Assembly (NCBI RefSeq): GCF_001949145.1
Contig: NW_019091360.1
Location: forward strand, 3,219,047-3,283,046
Origin: Acanthaster planci
Taxonomy: Eukaryota; Echinodermata; Asteroidea; Valvatida; Acanthasteridae
Direction of reading: 5' to 3'
DNA length: 64,000 bases
Shown: positions 1 to 12,600 of the stretch, piece after piece
How positions within the stretch are numbered: the stretch's first letter is position 1
Layout of the letters: each line of letters opens with the position of its first letter
Notes under the pieces: generated by a model
The model's database searches: none
Seen by the model: only the letters and a program-made list of their open reading frames with translations
What the model was told of the DNA's origin: nothing
Position numbers and translations under genes: made by a program

Positions 1-360
1 GGGGTAAGGGAAAAACCTTTTATAAAAAATTAAACATCTCCACAACGCAAAAAAAAAAAAAAAAAAAAAAATACATCTTGAAAATAGAAACTAACGACAA
101 CAAGTTTAACATTCTCTAATTGTTTGAAAATATTTCTGCTTTCAATTTGTTATTGTTGTTAATGTCAAATGCACTCTTCTACATTCACCTGAATTATGAA
201 ACAGCCTTAGAAAGGAAAAAGTTAATTCCTCAAATAACCCCAAACACTGCCATCCAGTGCTTGGGGCCTCACAGCAATGGTTTTTACATCTCTGACTATT
301 TGGACTCCTTTCTGATTTCAACTTGTTCTTGTTGTTACTGTGATAGCAAACTTGACTCAC
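1..360 (-). other. Partial intron downstream of D55
   Basis: AT-rich intron sequence with a run of about 22 A residues (50-71). No coding pattern or repeat is recognised. Confidence 0.6.
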
Positions 361-669
361 GTGTTCGATACATGCTGGTGACCACGTCGCTTTCTCTTTC
401 GACAAACTGTGCCCCTGCCTCTGTGGAGACAACCTGACGGCTGATGGCTTTGATCGTGAATGTGTAGTCCGTGCTGGGGCTCAGCCCAGTGATCGACAGT
501 TCAGGGGAGGCGTCGTGGGTAACTCTCAAGGGCGGGTCAGCGACGGGATTGACGGGCACCGGCGTGTAGTCAATCACATACTCGGTGACCTCCCCAGGGG
601 ATGTGGCCCAAGCCAGCTTGATCTGTGTGGCTCCGATATCAGGCGGCTGGAACGACGGTGATGCGGGTC
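361..669 (-). CDS. FN3 domain D55 (complete, 103 aa), last exon in window
   Basis: The longest domain. Starts PASPSFQPPDIG, B strand IKLAWATSPGE, C strand VTEYVIDYTPV, corner ITGLSPSTDYTFTIK, F-G loop RQVVSTEAGAQF, end TSMYRT. The donor C/GTGAGT keeps phase 1, so at least one more exon lies left of the window. Confidence 0.88.
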
Positions 670-3600
670 CTGAAAGATTTGGAAAATGACAAATGGCAGA
701 ATAACATATGAGGAGTATGATGAGGAATTATCAGAAAATCGGTCCAAAGGATTGGGAATAAAAGAATAAAGCATGTCAACCAAGAAGTGAGGGATAAAGT
801 CACAACTTCAACATCAGGGGAAAACAAAATGGTGAAAATCACATTCAGTAAAGATTTTAAAATACAGAGAGACAATGAAGATGACAAACACAGAAAGCAA
901 GGCAAAGAAATGAAGACAGAGGCCATGAGGATGCCAAACCGCGACTCAAAATAAAAATAATAAAGAAGCCTTTCTCTGTGCTGCCTTGACAGCGTTACTT
1001 CATGGGGCTTGAAATACAAATTTCACTGCATATAAAGGAGGTGCACTGGGGTATAACACATTAGGCATGCCCCAAGGGGTGCGGAAAAGGGGCATCTCTT
1101 CCCCTTCCCCCCCCACCCCAAAAAAAGCAATCAACAAAAGAAAAAGCACGAAACACAGGAAGAGGGAGGAAAGGGGATGCAAATCACTAAGTTTCTTGAA
1201 AATACCTCAGAATGTGTCTCGTTTTGATCATTCATGATTTATCGGTTTGCTGCTGAAGACCGCTTTGTCCCCCTACGGGAAAAAATCCCGCCCCTCTTCC
1301 CCCAGACAAAAAAATCCTGGCAATGCCCATGCAACGCACTCTTGGCTTGGGAGGTTATGAAAAGAAAAAGTGACTGGCCGTGGAAGCTAAGGTTAACATG
1401 AAAGTCCTTCACAGCTTTAAAAAACAAAGCAAAACTGATTAAAAGCACGGTGTTCTTATTAAGTTCAACTTACTAGTGACAAACATGGCCTGGGAGGCAT
1501 CACTGGTAACTTCGGCAACCTGTGGCGGATCGACAATGGTCGAAACCCGGACCGTGTAGACACGACCCGGCACCAGGCCAGGGCCGAGGTTGATTATGGA
1601 GGTGGTGGCAGGGTAGTCTAGTAAGGAACAAGGAAAGAATGTAGCTTCCAATAATGTTCACAATCTCAGATTATTAAAATGTTGCTCTTGACAAAAATGT
1701 TCACAACCTAGATAAAAAAAACTGCAAACTGGAAAACTATGCAATTTGAATTATATAGTGTCATGACAGCAAGAGAACTTTGCATATAGGTTTTAAATAT
1801 TTCACAAATACTGCAACATTATTTTCAAAGAAATCACCATTTCGGAAAATGTCAATTTCTATAAAAGCTGAGGTAAACCTGTTCCATTTCAAACTTTTGT
1901 CAATCAAGTTTACTGTGGCTAAATTTGATTTCAAAGATGGAACCGTTTTTTGTTTTTAACTTTCTCCAATTTTCTAGGAACTGCAGGAAAGTGGAGTTGC
2001 TTACCCCTTGGGAAAAAGCGTGGGTCATCAGGGATGAGGTCAACACGATAGCCTGTGATTGGCTGACGGAAGTCAGCTGGCCCCTGCCATGTGACACGGG
2101 CACTGGTAGTACCTGAGCCAATCAGCTCCACACGGACATTACGTGGTATGAGTGGGCCTGTAGAATGGACCAACAAGAAAAGCTCTAGAGTCAACTGATT
2201 ACATACATGTATATACATCACTAGACATACGGTAAGGCAGGTATCTCAACATCTAGCTTATAGACAGCACTTCAATGGATATTCTGTACTTGGGCCGTTT
2301 TCCAGTACTCAACTTCGGCTCCGTCTCTGGCTTCAACTGTTTTTACTACCTGACTTTGAATCTGTAAGCCTACTAATTAGTTTAATAGTGCCGAAAACAT
2401 CAAATAAGATGCAAGAGAGCAAAATTTTACAGTAATTCAATTTGATTTAAAGGCTTCAGGCCCACAATCGGGGATTGGTTTCGAGGACGAAGCCTGAGAC
2501 AGAGACGAAGTTGAATGTTGAAAAACGGCCTTGATCTGTGAATTTCAATTTTAGTCCAAATAGTCCTTATTTCTGACTTCTCATTATTATCAAATATGGA
2601 TCCACCTTCTCTTAATTGATTCATTTCCCAAAACTACTTCAGACTTGCAGTAACTCATCATCCCACCCCCTCACGAGTTAAAAAAAATTTTTAGAGGCAG
2701 TTCAAAATGTTTGGGGGTGAATGTAGATCACATTGCATGATTTTTCCGGAAAAGAATTGCAGATTTTTTGGTAAAATGGAGGATAGCCTATCCTTTTGGG
2801 CCTAACGGGCTTTTGGCTTTTTCCCCTTTGAGAATAACTTTGTTTTTTTAAGATTGTCCGAATGGGCTTTATTTTTGAATGATTGAATTTATGAGCCCCG
2901 AGCTGGGCCAAGAGAGGGCGTAATTTTCCAGTAACGAAGGCTCCTTTAGTTGGAAATGCACTTCGCTGGTTCACAGATGACCATGAATGAGTTACGGGCG
3001 CGTCGCTACCAGTGAAATGAATATACCCAGCCAACACGGCTCTTTTCAGCTTATTTTTTTAATCATATCTGTTCATCCAACAAGGCATTTAGTGCCAATT
3101 ACGGGATGATAATGAGTGAAGAAGACAATGAGGAAATGTTCAGTTTTTGAGGTGGGAGGAAAACCCGGTTAATTGTTTCGGAGAAACCCACTGACTCTGT
3201 TAGGGACTGAAAACCCAATCCGCATATGGACCAAGCTGGATTCAAACTCAGGCCTCCAGAGGTGGAAGGGGAGCAAAGAACAATATACCAATCTCAACCA
3301 ATAGAGGGGGCAATTCTGCTCAATGTGGATAGATGCTGCCCTGATTACAAATTGTGTAAGTCAGCAAATCTTCAATATTTCTTGCAATATTTTAATTTAG
3401 GGTTTTGTCAATAAAAATGGAGGATCACACCCCCTTCCATGATTTAGCCTCACTTACGAGTAGCAACGTAAATTCTCTCTCGATCACTGGTTTCCTGTCC
3501 ACTTTGTGTGACCACATCAACGGTGTACAGTTCACCAGGATCCAAACCAGACATTGTTGTGGCTTGTAGCTGACCACTACCTGCACCTGTGTCAGGGTGA

Positions 3601-6600
3601 AATAATGACAGCCAAGGTTAGTCTCTTTTCAAGGAATAAAACATGCATCTCAGTTTGAACGGGATACTGCAACAGCACCCAGCATGCCAGAAGTGTTGTC
3701 TGAATTTTGACTTTTTGTGAGACTGCAGCTCGAGTCTGTGAGTTTTGGATAAAGCTACAGTCTGAGACAAAGCCCAGATTTGGCAAATGGGCCTGGTGTT
3801 CTCACAGAGGCCCTTCGCGATGTACACGTTGAAGCAACCTCCTCTATTTTGGAACAGAAGAGGGGTGGACTTATCCAAAATGACAACGGCCTTTGTTCCA
3901 CACAACTAACGTTCCAACTGCACATCCCAGTTTCAAAGTTGCTCTCTTTTCCACTCACTTATTGTTCGTCCTGTCTGTCGGCCATTGCTTGCTGCAGTCA
4001 AGGTGACAACGTAGCTATCCTCAATCCCCACTGGGTTATTCCAATACAGACTCATTGATGATGTTGTTGTGTTGAACAAACGGATGGCAGAAACCTTGCT
4101 GGGCTCTGAAAACAGTCAGTCAAATCAACTAAGCAATAGCTGGCAAGTGCAGGCTTATGGGCAGAACAGTATTCAAATATAACATGGTCTCAGGGTGGAC
4201 GGTCAATGTTAACTCCCGCAGTACTAGAAATCGACAAACTAGTTTCTGAAGTGAAAGGAGCTTCAACTATAAATGGGCACCGACTGACTATATAACCACA
4301 ATAAACCACTTGATAATTGATGTATTTCACATCCATGCATAGTCAGTTGCTATGACAATTTCAGGCATCATTTGAATGCTGAGCAACAGTTAGATGTGCT
4401 GCCATCTAGCATGATGCTTGCAAAGTGTGAACATTATCAAGCTTCATAAAGCACGCGCATAGTTGACTGTATCTTGGTTGGCCAGGGAACAGTTTACAAT
4501 GCTTGAGTATTAGAACTTATGCGGGGGACCCATGAGTGTATCCCTGGTAAAAAGTGACTCGCACACGATGGTTGGAGGTTCGAATCCAGCTGCTGGCGGT
4601 ATGTTGTGGCCCTTGGCAAGCCACTTCACCCTGGCTTGAATCTCTCCATCCAGGAGTATAAATGGATACCAGCATTAGCTGGGGAAGCCATGCACCTACG
4701 ATGGACAGGCATCCCATCCAGGGGGAATAGAAAAGTTGTCAGTCGTTTCATGCCAAGGAAACCGGAGATAAACATCAGCCTGATGAGCCAAATCGACTTG
4801 AACCAGACTTGTACAGCAAATGATGGTGAATTGACCAGTTTAATATCGGCTCTTAGTTATGACTATGTATGAGATACGATAACGGGAATTTTACATTTGA
4901 AGAAAAAGATGTGGTCTTAGAATTTAAGTTTTTGACACTGGGTAGGAATCTGCATTCCCTGGAAGGAAAGATGAAGATGTCCACAAGTACTGACTACATT
5001 TTTGAGAGGTTAACCTTAATTTAGGACTTGGAAATATTGAATTACAATTCCAGTTCTGAAAGACCCGGCAGCTGCACTTACTGAGTCGCTGTACAGTGAC
5101 ACTGAGGGCATCAGAGGTGATCACACCCCTCAGGGTGGTGCGGAGAGTGAGGGTGTATTCCTGTCCTGGGTCTAGGCCATACAGCCGAAGGGACCGCGGG
5201 GTGTAGTCCTTGGGGAAGCTCCGGGGAGACACGATGGTACCAGGACGGAAGACATAGGGGCTGTAGCTGATCTGGTAGTGGTCAAAGCTACCGCTGGTCA
5301 GGGCCTCCCATTCCACAACCAGCTCGGTGTCGGTGTAAGACCTCACCCGAAGGTTCAGCGGGGTCACTGGGAGGAATCAAAGGGCAAAGAAACAAATTAC
5401 AACCTGGAGTGGGTCTCAGTTAAAGCTGCTCTGACTAAAAACACCTCATTCATCTACAATGAAGAGATGGGTGGGGAAAAAAAGTCAACTTAGTGTACTG
5501 TACACATGCAAAGACATGCAGGGTCAGAGTGGAAATGAGGGTCAAAGGTTAAAGAAACAAATTGTCGCATTCTTTTCCTCCGTATCAATGCAATTACCTC
5601 ACAAAAGTTGACCTTTTAGGTTTGAACTGACACAGAAGTACGTGTATATTTTATCAGTTCATATGAGCTGGTTTGGTACTTCAATTGTGCATGTTCCAAA
5701 CCTAGCAAACTGGAGGTCATTAAGTACACATTAGATCAGCCTTTACAGAGCACTTACACGCATTTACCATCTTCAAATTGGTGAGAGATGAGGTGCTTTC
5801 TTCTAAAATGATCTTGCATCAGTGAAATACTGAGCTGGTTCCAAGACAGAGAAGCAGATCACTGGAGCAACCCCTCCCCCAGGAAAATCATCAAGGTTGG
5901 AACTCACCGTTTCTCAACGTCGCGGTGGTGCTTGTTGTCCGAATCTGGCCAGTACCAGTCCCCGAGATGGCTTCCAGTGAGAACGTGTACTGAGTGTTGG
6001 AACGCAGGTTGCTAATGGTGCGTCGCAGCGGCTGTTCAGAGGCCACAATCTCAATGGGTGGGATTGGCATTCCAATGGCCGGGTCATAGGTCAATCGATA
6101 CAGGTGCACGATGTTACTGGGGGGCGGTGCCCACTCTACTGTGATGTAATCGGACCGAGCGTCGACCACACGGAAATTTGTGGGTGGCATGGGTCCTAAG
6201 TGGATCAAACAGAAAAAAACAGGGAGGCAGAATAAAAACTGCAACAGTAGCTATATATATATGCGGCATTATCATTTAGTGCGCATCATGCCTTGTTGCT
6301 CATATGATAACAGCCCTCAATTCTTTAGAAAGAATAGAAAAATCACTGTAACTCGCCCTGAGTGAAAGGCCCTAAAGCTTGTTACTCAGAGTAACAGGCC
6401 TTCTGTTTTGTAAAGTGGTCAAGACTAGAACTTTACTCAGACTTTCAATATCCTAATGGATTCATTTAAGAAAATATAAAATGTGAGTGACACATCAACC
6501 TCTTCATGAGCACGCAGATGCTCCACAACATAAATGTTATTTTAGGATGGTGTGCAGAAATTCACACAGGTACAACAGTCAACACTGCTTTGCTATGACA

Positions 6601-9600
6601 TTCTCTGGACTTCAACAGGACTTTGCCGTTTTGACCAAACAAATCTTCACTTTGCAGCATCCTTTAAAAACACCCCCACAAAGATAAACCAGCCTGCAGG
6701 GCAGCAATGGTTGAATGGTTTAAGTTAGCTCAATCACTGATGTAACCGGGTCATTCCATGAGGTTGGGGCACAATTTGTGGCGCTGTCCATTGTTACATG
6801 GGTTCCGTAAAAAAGAACAGCTATTTCCCTGCATGTGGATACATCTTGCAAGGCTGAATAAAGAGGTGTGTGTTATTTTTACAGAGTAAATGCCCTCTCT
6901 ACAGGTCATGACAGGTGATAAAAGTTACCAATGTAACAAGGACAAATTGTGCCCCAACCTCATAGAATGACCCAAGTATACAAGCAGCAATTATCAAATT
7001 CAATCTGGAATCTTATCATTATCAGAAGACGGGGCTTACTTGTTCGCTGGTTCCTGGACTGTTCCTCGCATGCCAATCCATCCAAGCTGACGTAGAAGAT
7101 GTACTCCTCCCCAGGGATGAGATCCTGGAAGGTGAACTCCGGGTTGGGATCGGTGATGCCCACCACTGGGAACACTACCTCATCTGAGCCGTCAAGTCTG
7201 GTCCGCCTCAGTCGATATCTGGTATTAGGAAGGAAAAGGTTGGGATAGATATGAAGTACTTCAAATATTCGTGCTTGGTTATGATGTGGTCGTATTTTCA
7301 AAGCCCAGAAGGTGGTGAAAGGTCATTTTGTTGTTGTCATGAAACTGTAAATTACTGACCAAGAAGATCTGAAAGACGAAGAAACATTAACAAGAAGGAA
7401 TGTTAAATTACTAGACTTGGAAGAAACACACCCAGTTCCTATTCAAGAGGTTATTTTCTGAGATGAATTTGTTATGACCCTGGCAAAAATTAACTGGAAA
7501 TCTGCCCATCAACCCTTTCTCTGATATCCTCACAATGCAATTTTTGTGCTTGCAGAACGTTCAGAAATTTGTCCAGTCATAACCATCATTTTCACACCAA
7601 TTCATCATGAGAATTTGACATACGCAAACAATGCGGACACACATGAGGTCATGAACTTTAAATGACCACAACAACAAAAAACTCCTATGCTGGATTGAAT
7701 TGAAACTTTGCAGATGTACTCCTAATGAATGGGTTAAATGCACGCCAGCTTTCAAAAAGACTGGGCACTGGACAACTGAGACTTTACGGGAATCCAACCC
7801 CAGCTATGAGATGATCTAAACAACTAAAGTTCTTTTAGAGTCAAATCATCAGCTTTCAAAGGCATTCTTAAGAGTATCAATCATTGATGAGCGTCATGTT
7901 GCTGTGTTGGTTGTCCTATGCTGTGTAGTTAAAAACAGTGGCATTTCCGAATTTGAGGTTTGTTTTTTGGCTAGCTTTCTGTCATTTTGTAAGAGCCAGT
8001 CACACGTGGCACACACAATGCGGCAACCTTACAGCTGTGCAAGAACTGACCACGAATCTGTCATAACTAATGCACACTGTGCCGAACCTTGCCTAAAAAC
8101 AGGTCTTTCTAAACCTACACTGGGAGTTTTTCACAAAACGTGGCAGCTAAAAACTTTTTTCTTACGTGGTGACAGTGCTAAGTGTAAACCAGTTGATGGT
8201 GACACTTGTTTCATCGAAAGTCCCAATCCTAAGGTCGCATGGATCGGCCTCAGCTGTAAGTGGGAGGATCAAAGGGCAAAGGTCACATTCTAGCATCACT
8301 GTACAAATGTAGAAATTTTAGGAAGAGTTTGCCAAATCTCATGTTAGATCCTGCACCGAAGATATCCTTTATGTCATATGATAATAATGGGTGTTTGTGT
8401 AAGGGTACGCATCAGGTTTAAACGGTGCTCGTCGCACTACATGATTATTACCCCTGCTCATCAGGCCCATAAATATTCCTCCCATCATCTCAGCTTCCTG
8501 GGGTGATTACAGCTTGATGCTGCCATTTCAGGTGCAGACAAATACAATAACTATCTTTGACCTTATACATATCCATTTATACCCCTGGTTGGAAAGAGAC
8601 AAATGGGAGGAATGTGATTTGCCTTAGGTGACAACATATAGCTAGCAGCCGGATTCGAACCCAAAACCCTATGTTTGGGGGTTACAAATACATGCCTTCA
8701 GTTCCTATGGCTGGACTACTTGACGTAGTGAAGGCAGAACGTAAAGTCTTAGGGAATTTGGAATACAATTGACATTATATTGACTAGAAAGACGTAACGT
8801 GCAAAAGATACAGATGTAAATGTTTCTTACCGGTGTCTTGCTCTAGAGGTGTAGCAGGCAAGCTTTCCAACTCCCCGACGTAGGAGTACAACTTGATGTA
8901 GTACCTGGTGGATGGCTCCAGACCAGTCAGTCGAACCTCCCTGCCCTTACCACTGTCAAAGGGGGTGGGCACTGTACCTCTGGGGACATGGCAGATTCGG
9001 TAGCCCTCAAAGCTTCCACTGACTTCATTCCAGGTTAAGGTCATGGCGTTCTTGGTGATGCCGGATGCAATGGGGTTAGTTGGAGTGTTAGGTCCTGAGA
9101 TTCAAAAAGTATGACGTTTTGGTTTTGTTCATTTCACAATTGTAGAGCAATTTTGCAAGATTTCTCTTTTTTGTCTGCTTTTGTAAATACAGCACTGACC
9201 TTATCTATTGGTCCTTACACTGCTCTGTGCAGACTAGAGTTTCTTACTCAAAGCAGAAGGATTAAGCCAGGTTTGGAATTGAAGGACCTGCTTAAGTAGC
9301 CGCATCAAAAGCCTACAAATATCATCACTTATGAGTTGAATATTTCACATCACAGTTCTGCATACTATGTTTCTATCAGACTTTGTTTCCTTTGGAGGTG
9401 ACAAAGGTGGCATGGGTTGGGGTGAGAGGGTAGGAGTTGCTTCAGGGTGTGGCTTTTTACTACTGACTAATGGTAATACAGACGGGTGGCATGGAGGTGA
9501 GTGGGCAGGTGTATGGCAGGAGGGTGTGGTCTATGCACCCTGTGTAATGTCCTGCAGGTAGACTTAACTTTGGTGGTGTGGACAGTTCTGAGGTGGCAAT

Positions 9601-12600
9601 AAAGTGGGCTGGACAAAAGAGGGGCGGATGGGTGGAGTCAGTAGGGTGGGGTCTTAATTGGAGGGCACAGCTAATATGTAGGGTGTGGTTGGATGAAAGG
9701 TGATAATTGGAAGGTGTAGCCAATATGGAGGGTGTGATGTGGGTGAGTTTGTTTCTGCATTCAAATGGGGACCCTGAACAATAGAGGACAATAAGGTCCC
9801 CGATTGACAGAGGGTCCCCGATTGACAATTGGTACAAAACATATGAGTGGTCTTCTAAAAAAGTCAAAGTACAAACAAAAGAGGAACAATAGGGGGTCCC
9901 CAGTTGCAGGCAAATACACACTTGTGTGTGTGTGTGGGGGGGATAGGGTCATATTGGAGGGTGTGTGAGATGCAGATTATGGGATAGAGTCATATTGGAG
10001 GGTGTGTGAGATGCAGATTGTGGGATAGGGTCATATTGGAGGGTGTGTGAGATGCAGATTGTGGGATAGGGTCATATTGGAGGGTGTGTGAGATGCAGAT
10101 TGTGGGATAGGGTCATATGGGTGTGTGCGTGGGCTTTGGGTGTGGGATAGGGTCAGAAATGGCAGGTGTGGCCCACTGCAGACAGAACTTACTTGTGGTC
10201 TTGGAGTAGACTTCCTGGACCGTTTGCGATCCACCTTGCTGGGCCAAGGTGATAGTGTGTTGGGTGCCAGGCTGCAGTCCTGTAAACCTGATTCGTCGTT
10301 GGCCTGTCCTGGAGATCAGTGTAGTGGCTGGGGTAGCCCCTACCGGCTCATAGGTCACAAGGTAGTTGGTGAAGTCACCCTCACCAGGATGCCATGATAT
10401 CTCAATCGCATTTGACTGGACGTCCACAACACTCACTCCCAAAGGCACTGCAGCCGCTGTTCATGGTAACACCAAAACAGAAACAGGACCAGGTCATTAC
10501 AGAACAGCTGCTTGTAAAAGAGGTGATTTCTCGGTCGTGACATAAATGGCATGATCTGACATTTGGGTAGAGTACATTAAAATTTAATGCTTAAAGATGA
10601 ATCCGTCCTTCTCAGACCAGAAATCAAAAAGGCTTGATGTATTTGTAGCTTTAACAGAAGAATCAAAGGACATTCATAAAAACAGTCCTTATATGACCAA
10701 CAGCAGGCATGCCTGTTTTGATTGACACATTGGAGCTATTGCCAAAATGCGCCTTTTCCCAGGGTTTTGCTCGCATGGCAAGATGAGACAGGTTTGTGCA
10801 CATTTGAGCGAAAATTGGCCGCACAGCACTGACACATCTGAACAAGTGTGAGTTGGTATTGTTGCCTTTCCTCAGCTATTTCAAGGGGCAATTCCAGCAA
10901 GGAGCCCACGGCTGTGCTGAACAGTAATTAAAGTGTTGCAGCTTGGTGTCTGACCAAGAGCTTTTTAACAGCCAACAGGGATAGAGTTCCTGTTGAAGCT
11001 AGAACTCACCTGACTGATATCGAGTGATCGCTTCTGCTGTACTCCGTCCGTCATCGAGGATGTGCACAAGGACCACTTCGTAAACAGTGCTAGGTTGCAG
11101 TTCATGTATAGGGTACCTGGCACAGCCGTCACGTCCGCCACAAACTTTCCGAGTGACCCGCAGGCCTCCTCCGTTCACGGAGGGGACTCGAAGCCACAGA
11201 CAGAAACGGCCATCATAGGGAGTGAACGAGACCACTACAGTTGTGTCTTTGATGTTGGTTAGGGTTGGATTGTTGGGAGGTGGCAAACCTGGACATTTTG
11301 TTAAAGAAAAATTAGAAGTTAATAATTCAAAAATAAATATGGTTAACACGAGTTGGTAGCCTGTGAAATATCTTGGGGTTTGAACTTAAGATCATGGAGG
11401 GTTCTTTGGAAGTGATTCAGGACTGTGGGATTATGATGTCTGTGTCCTTGTGCAAGATACTTTGCCACTAGCTACTTCTCCCAATATCAGAGTCAATTGG
11501 TACTCATCAAAATAAAACAAAACAAGGCGCTTGAATGTAAAAAAATGACAAAATAGAACTGTATACTCCCCGTAATGTATACTCCCCTGTGAGACTCATA
11601 ATGTCTCACAGGTATGATGAGCAGAGGTAACAAATTGAGGAATAACCATATGTGCTGCTCAACAGATATAATTGAGCAAATCAAGACTGTGCACTCATTA
11701 CTGCTTAACCCCTTCATGGCGGGATTATTTTGACCGTGAACTGCTGGGCTGTGGTGTGCCCTGAATGGAGGGCTCTGTCCAGCAGCAGGCCCCGTTGAAT
11801 CAGCAGCTGCATGGTGAATAGACTGTATGTATGGTAAGCACTAATCCTCGCACAACGGTGCGGTGTCAGGAGCAGTCCTCCGTATTGAAGGGGTTAAACA
11901 ACTTATTTTAATCTATTCCAGATGTGAGGCATTGCATATGAAGATTTCTTCTGGTAAAAATGTCATTGAGAATCCCGGAGAAACAGAACATAAATTGAAA
12001 AAAGCGGAATAGTTAGCTGCACTTTCGTACTTACGAGTGCGATTTACTGTCATATCTGTGCCCAAGATCTGATCCCCCAACTTTGCTGTGATGGTAATGG
12101 TATAATCAGTGTCTGGCATCAGACCCTCCAGAACCAGGTACCGTAATGCAGATGCAACCTTGATCGTTGGGTTGGCGGTGTTACCCATCATCGGGCTGTA
12201 TGACACCTCAACTGTATCGGCAGTCGCTGGAGGATTGCCCCAGGTGAGCCTGATGACAGTGTCCGTGACTGAGCCCGTCAGCAAATTGAAACCAGCCGCA
12301 ACTGCACAAACAAATAACACCGGTTCCCTGTTAATGTCACAATGGAGGGATATCGCATGTTTTTCAATGGTCACTTGTCATGTGAAAGGAACTGTCACCG
12401 AGTACCAGTTGCAAGGAAACCACTGACGTCATGCAGGGGAGTATCCAGCAGCGGGAGTAAGGAGGCATGGTCCCCCTTGATGTTTTGATCTTTTCTTTTT
12501 CTAAATGCCACCATTTTAGAAAAAGTACCACCAACTTTCAGGCAGGGGAAAGATTGTTTGAAGGATGAAAAAAATTAGACAGTTATTTTTGGACACAACA

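Noticed and set aside
3618-4058. Overlapping frames of 60-95 codons around 3.6-4.05 kb
   Set aside because: No FN3 pattern outside the two D53 exons; they are intron read-through or opposite-strand shadows.
9367-9952. Open frames of 60-150 codons near 9.4-9.95 kb on both strands
   Set aside because: Low-complexity translations of GGAGGGTGTG repeats inside an intron.
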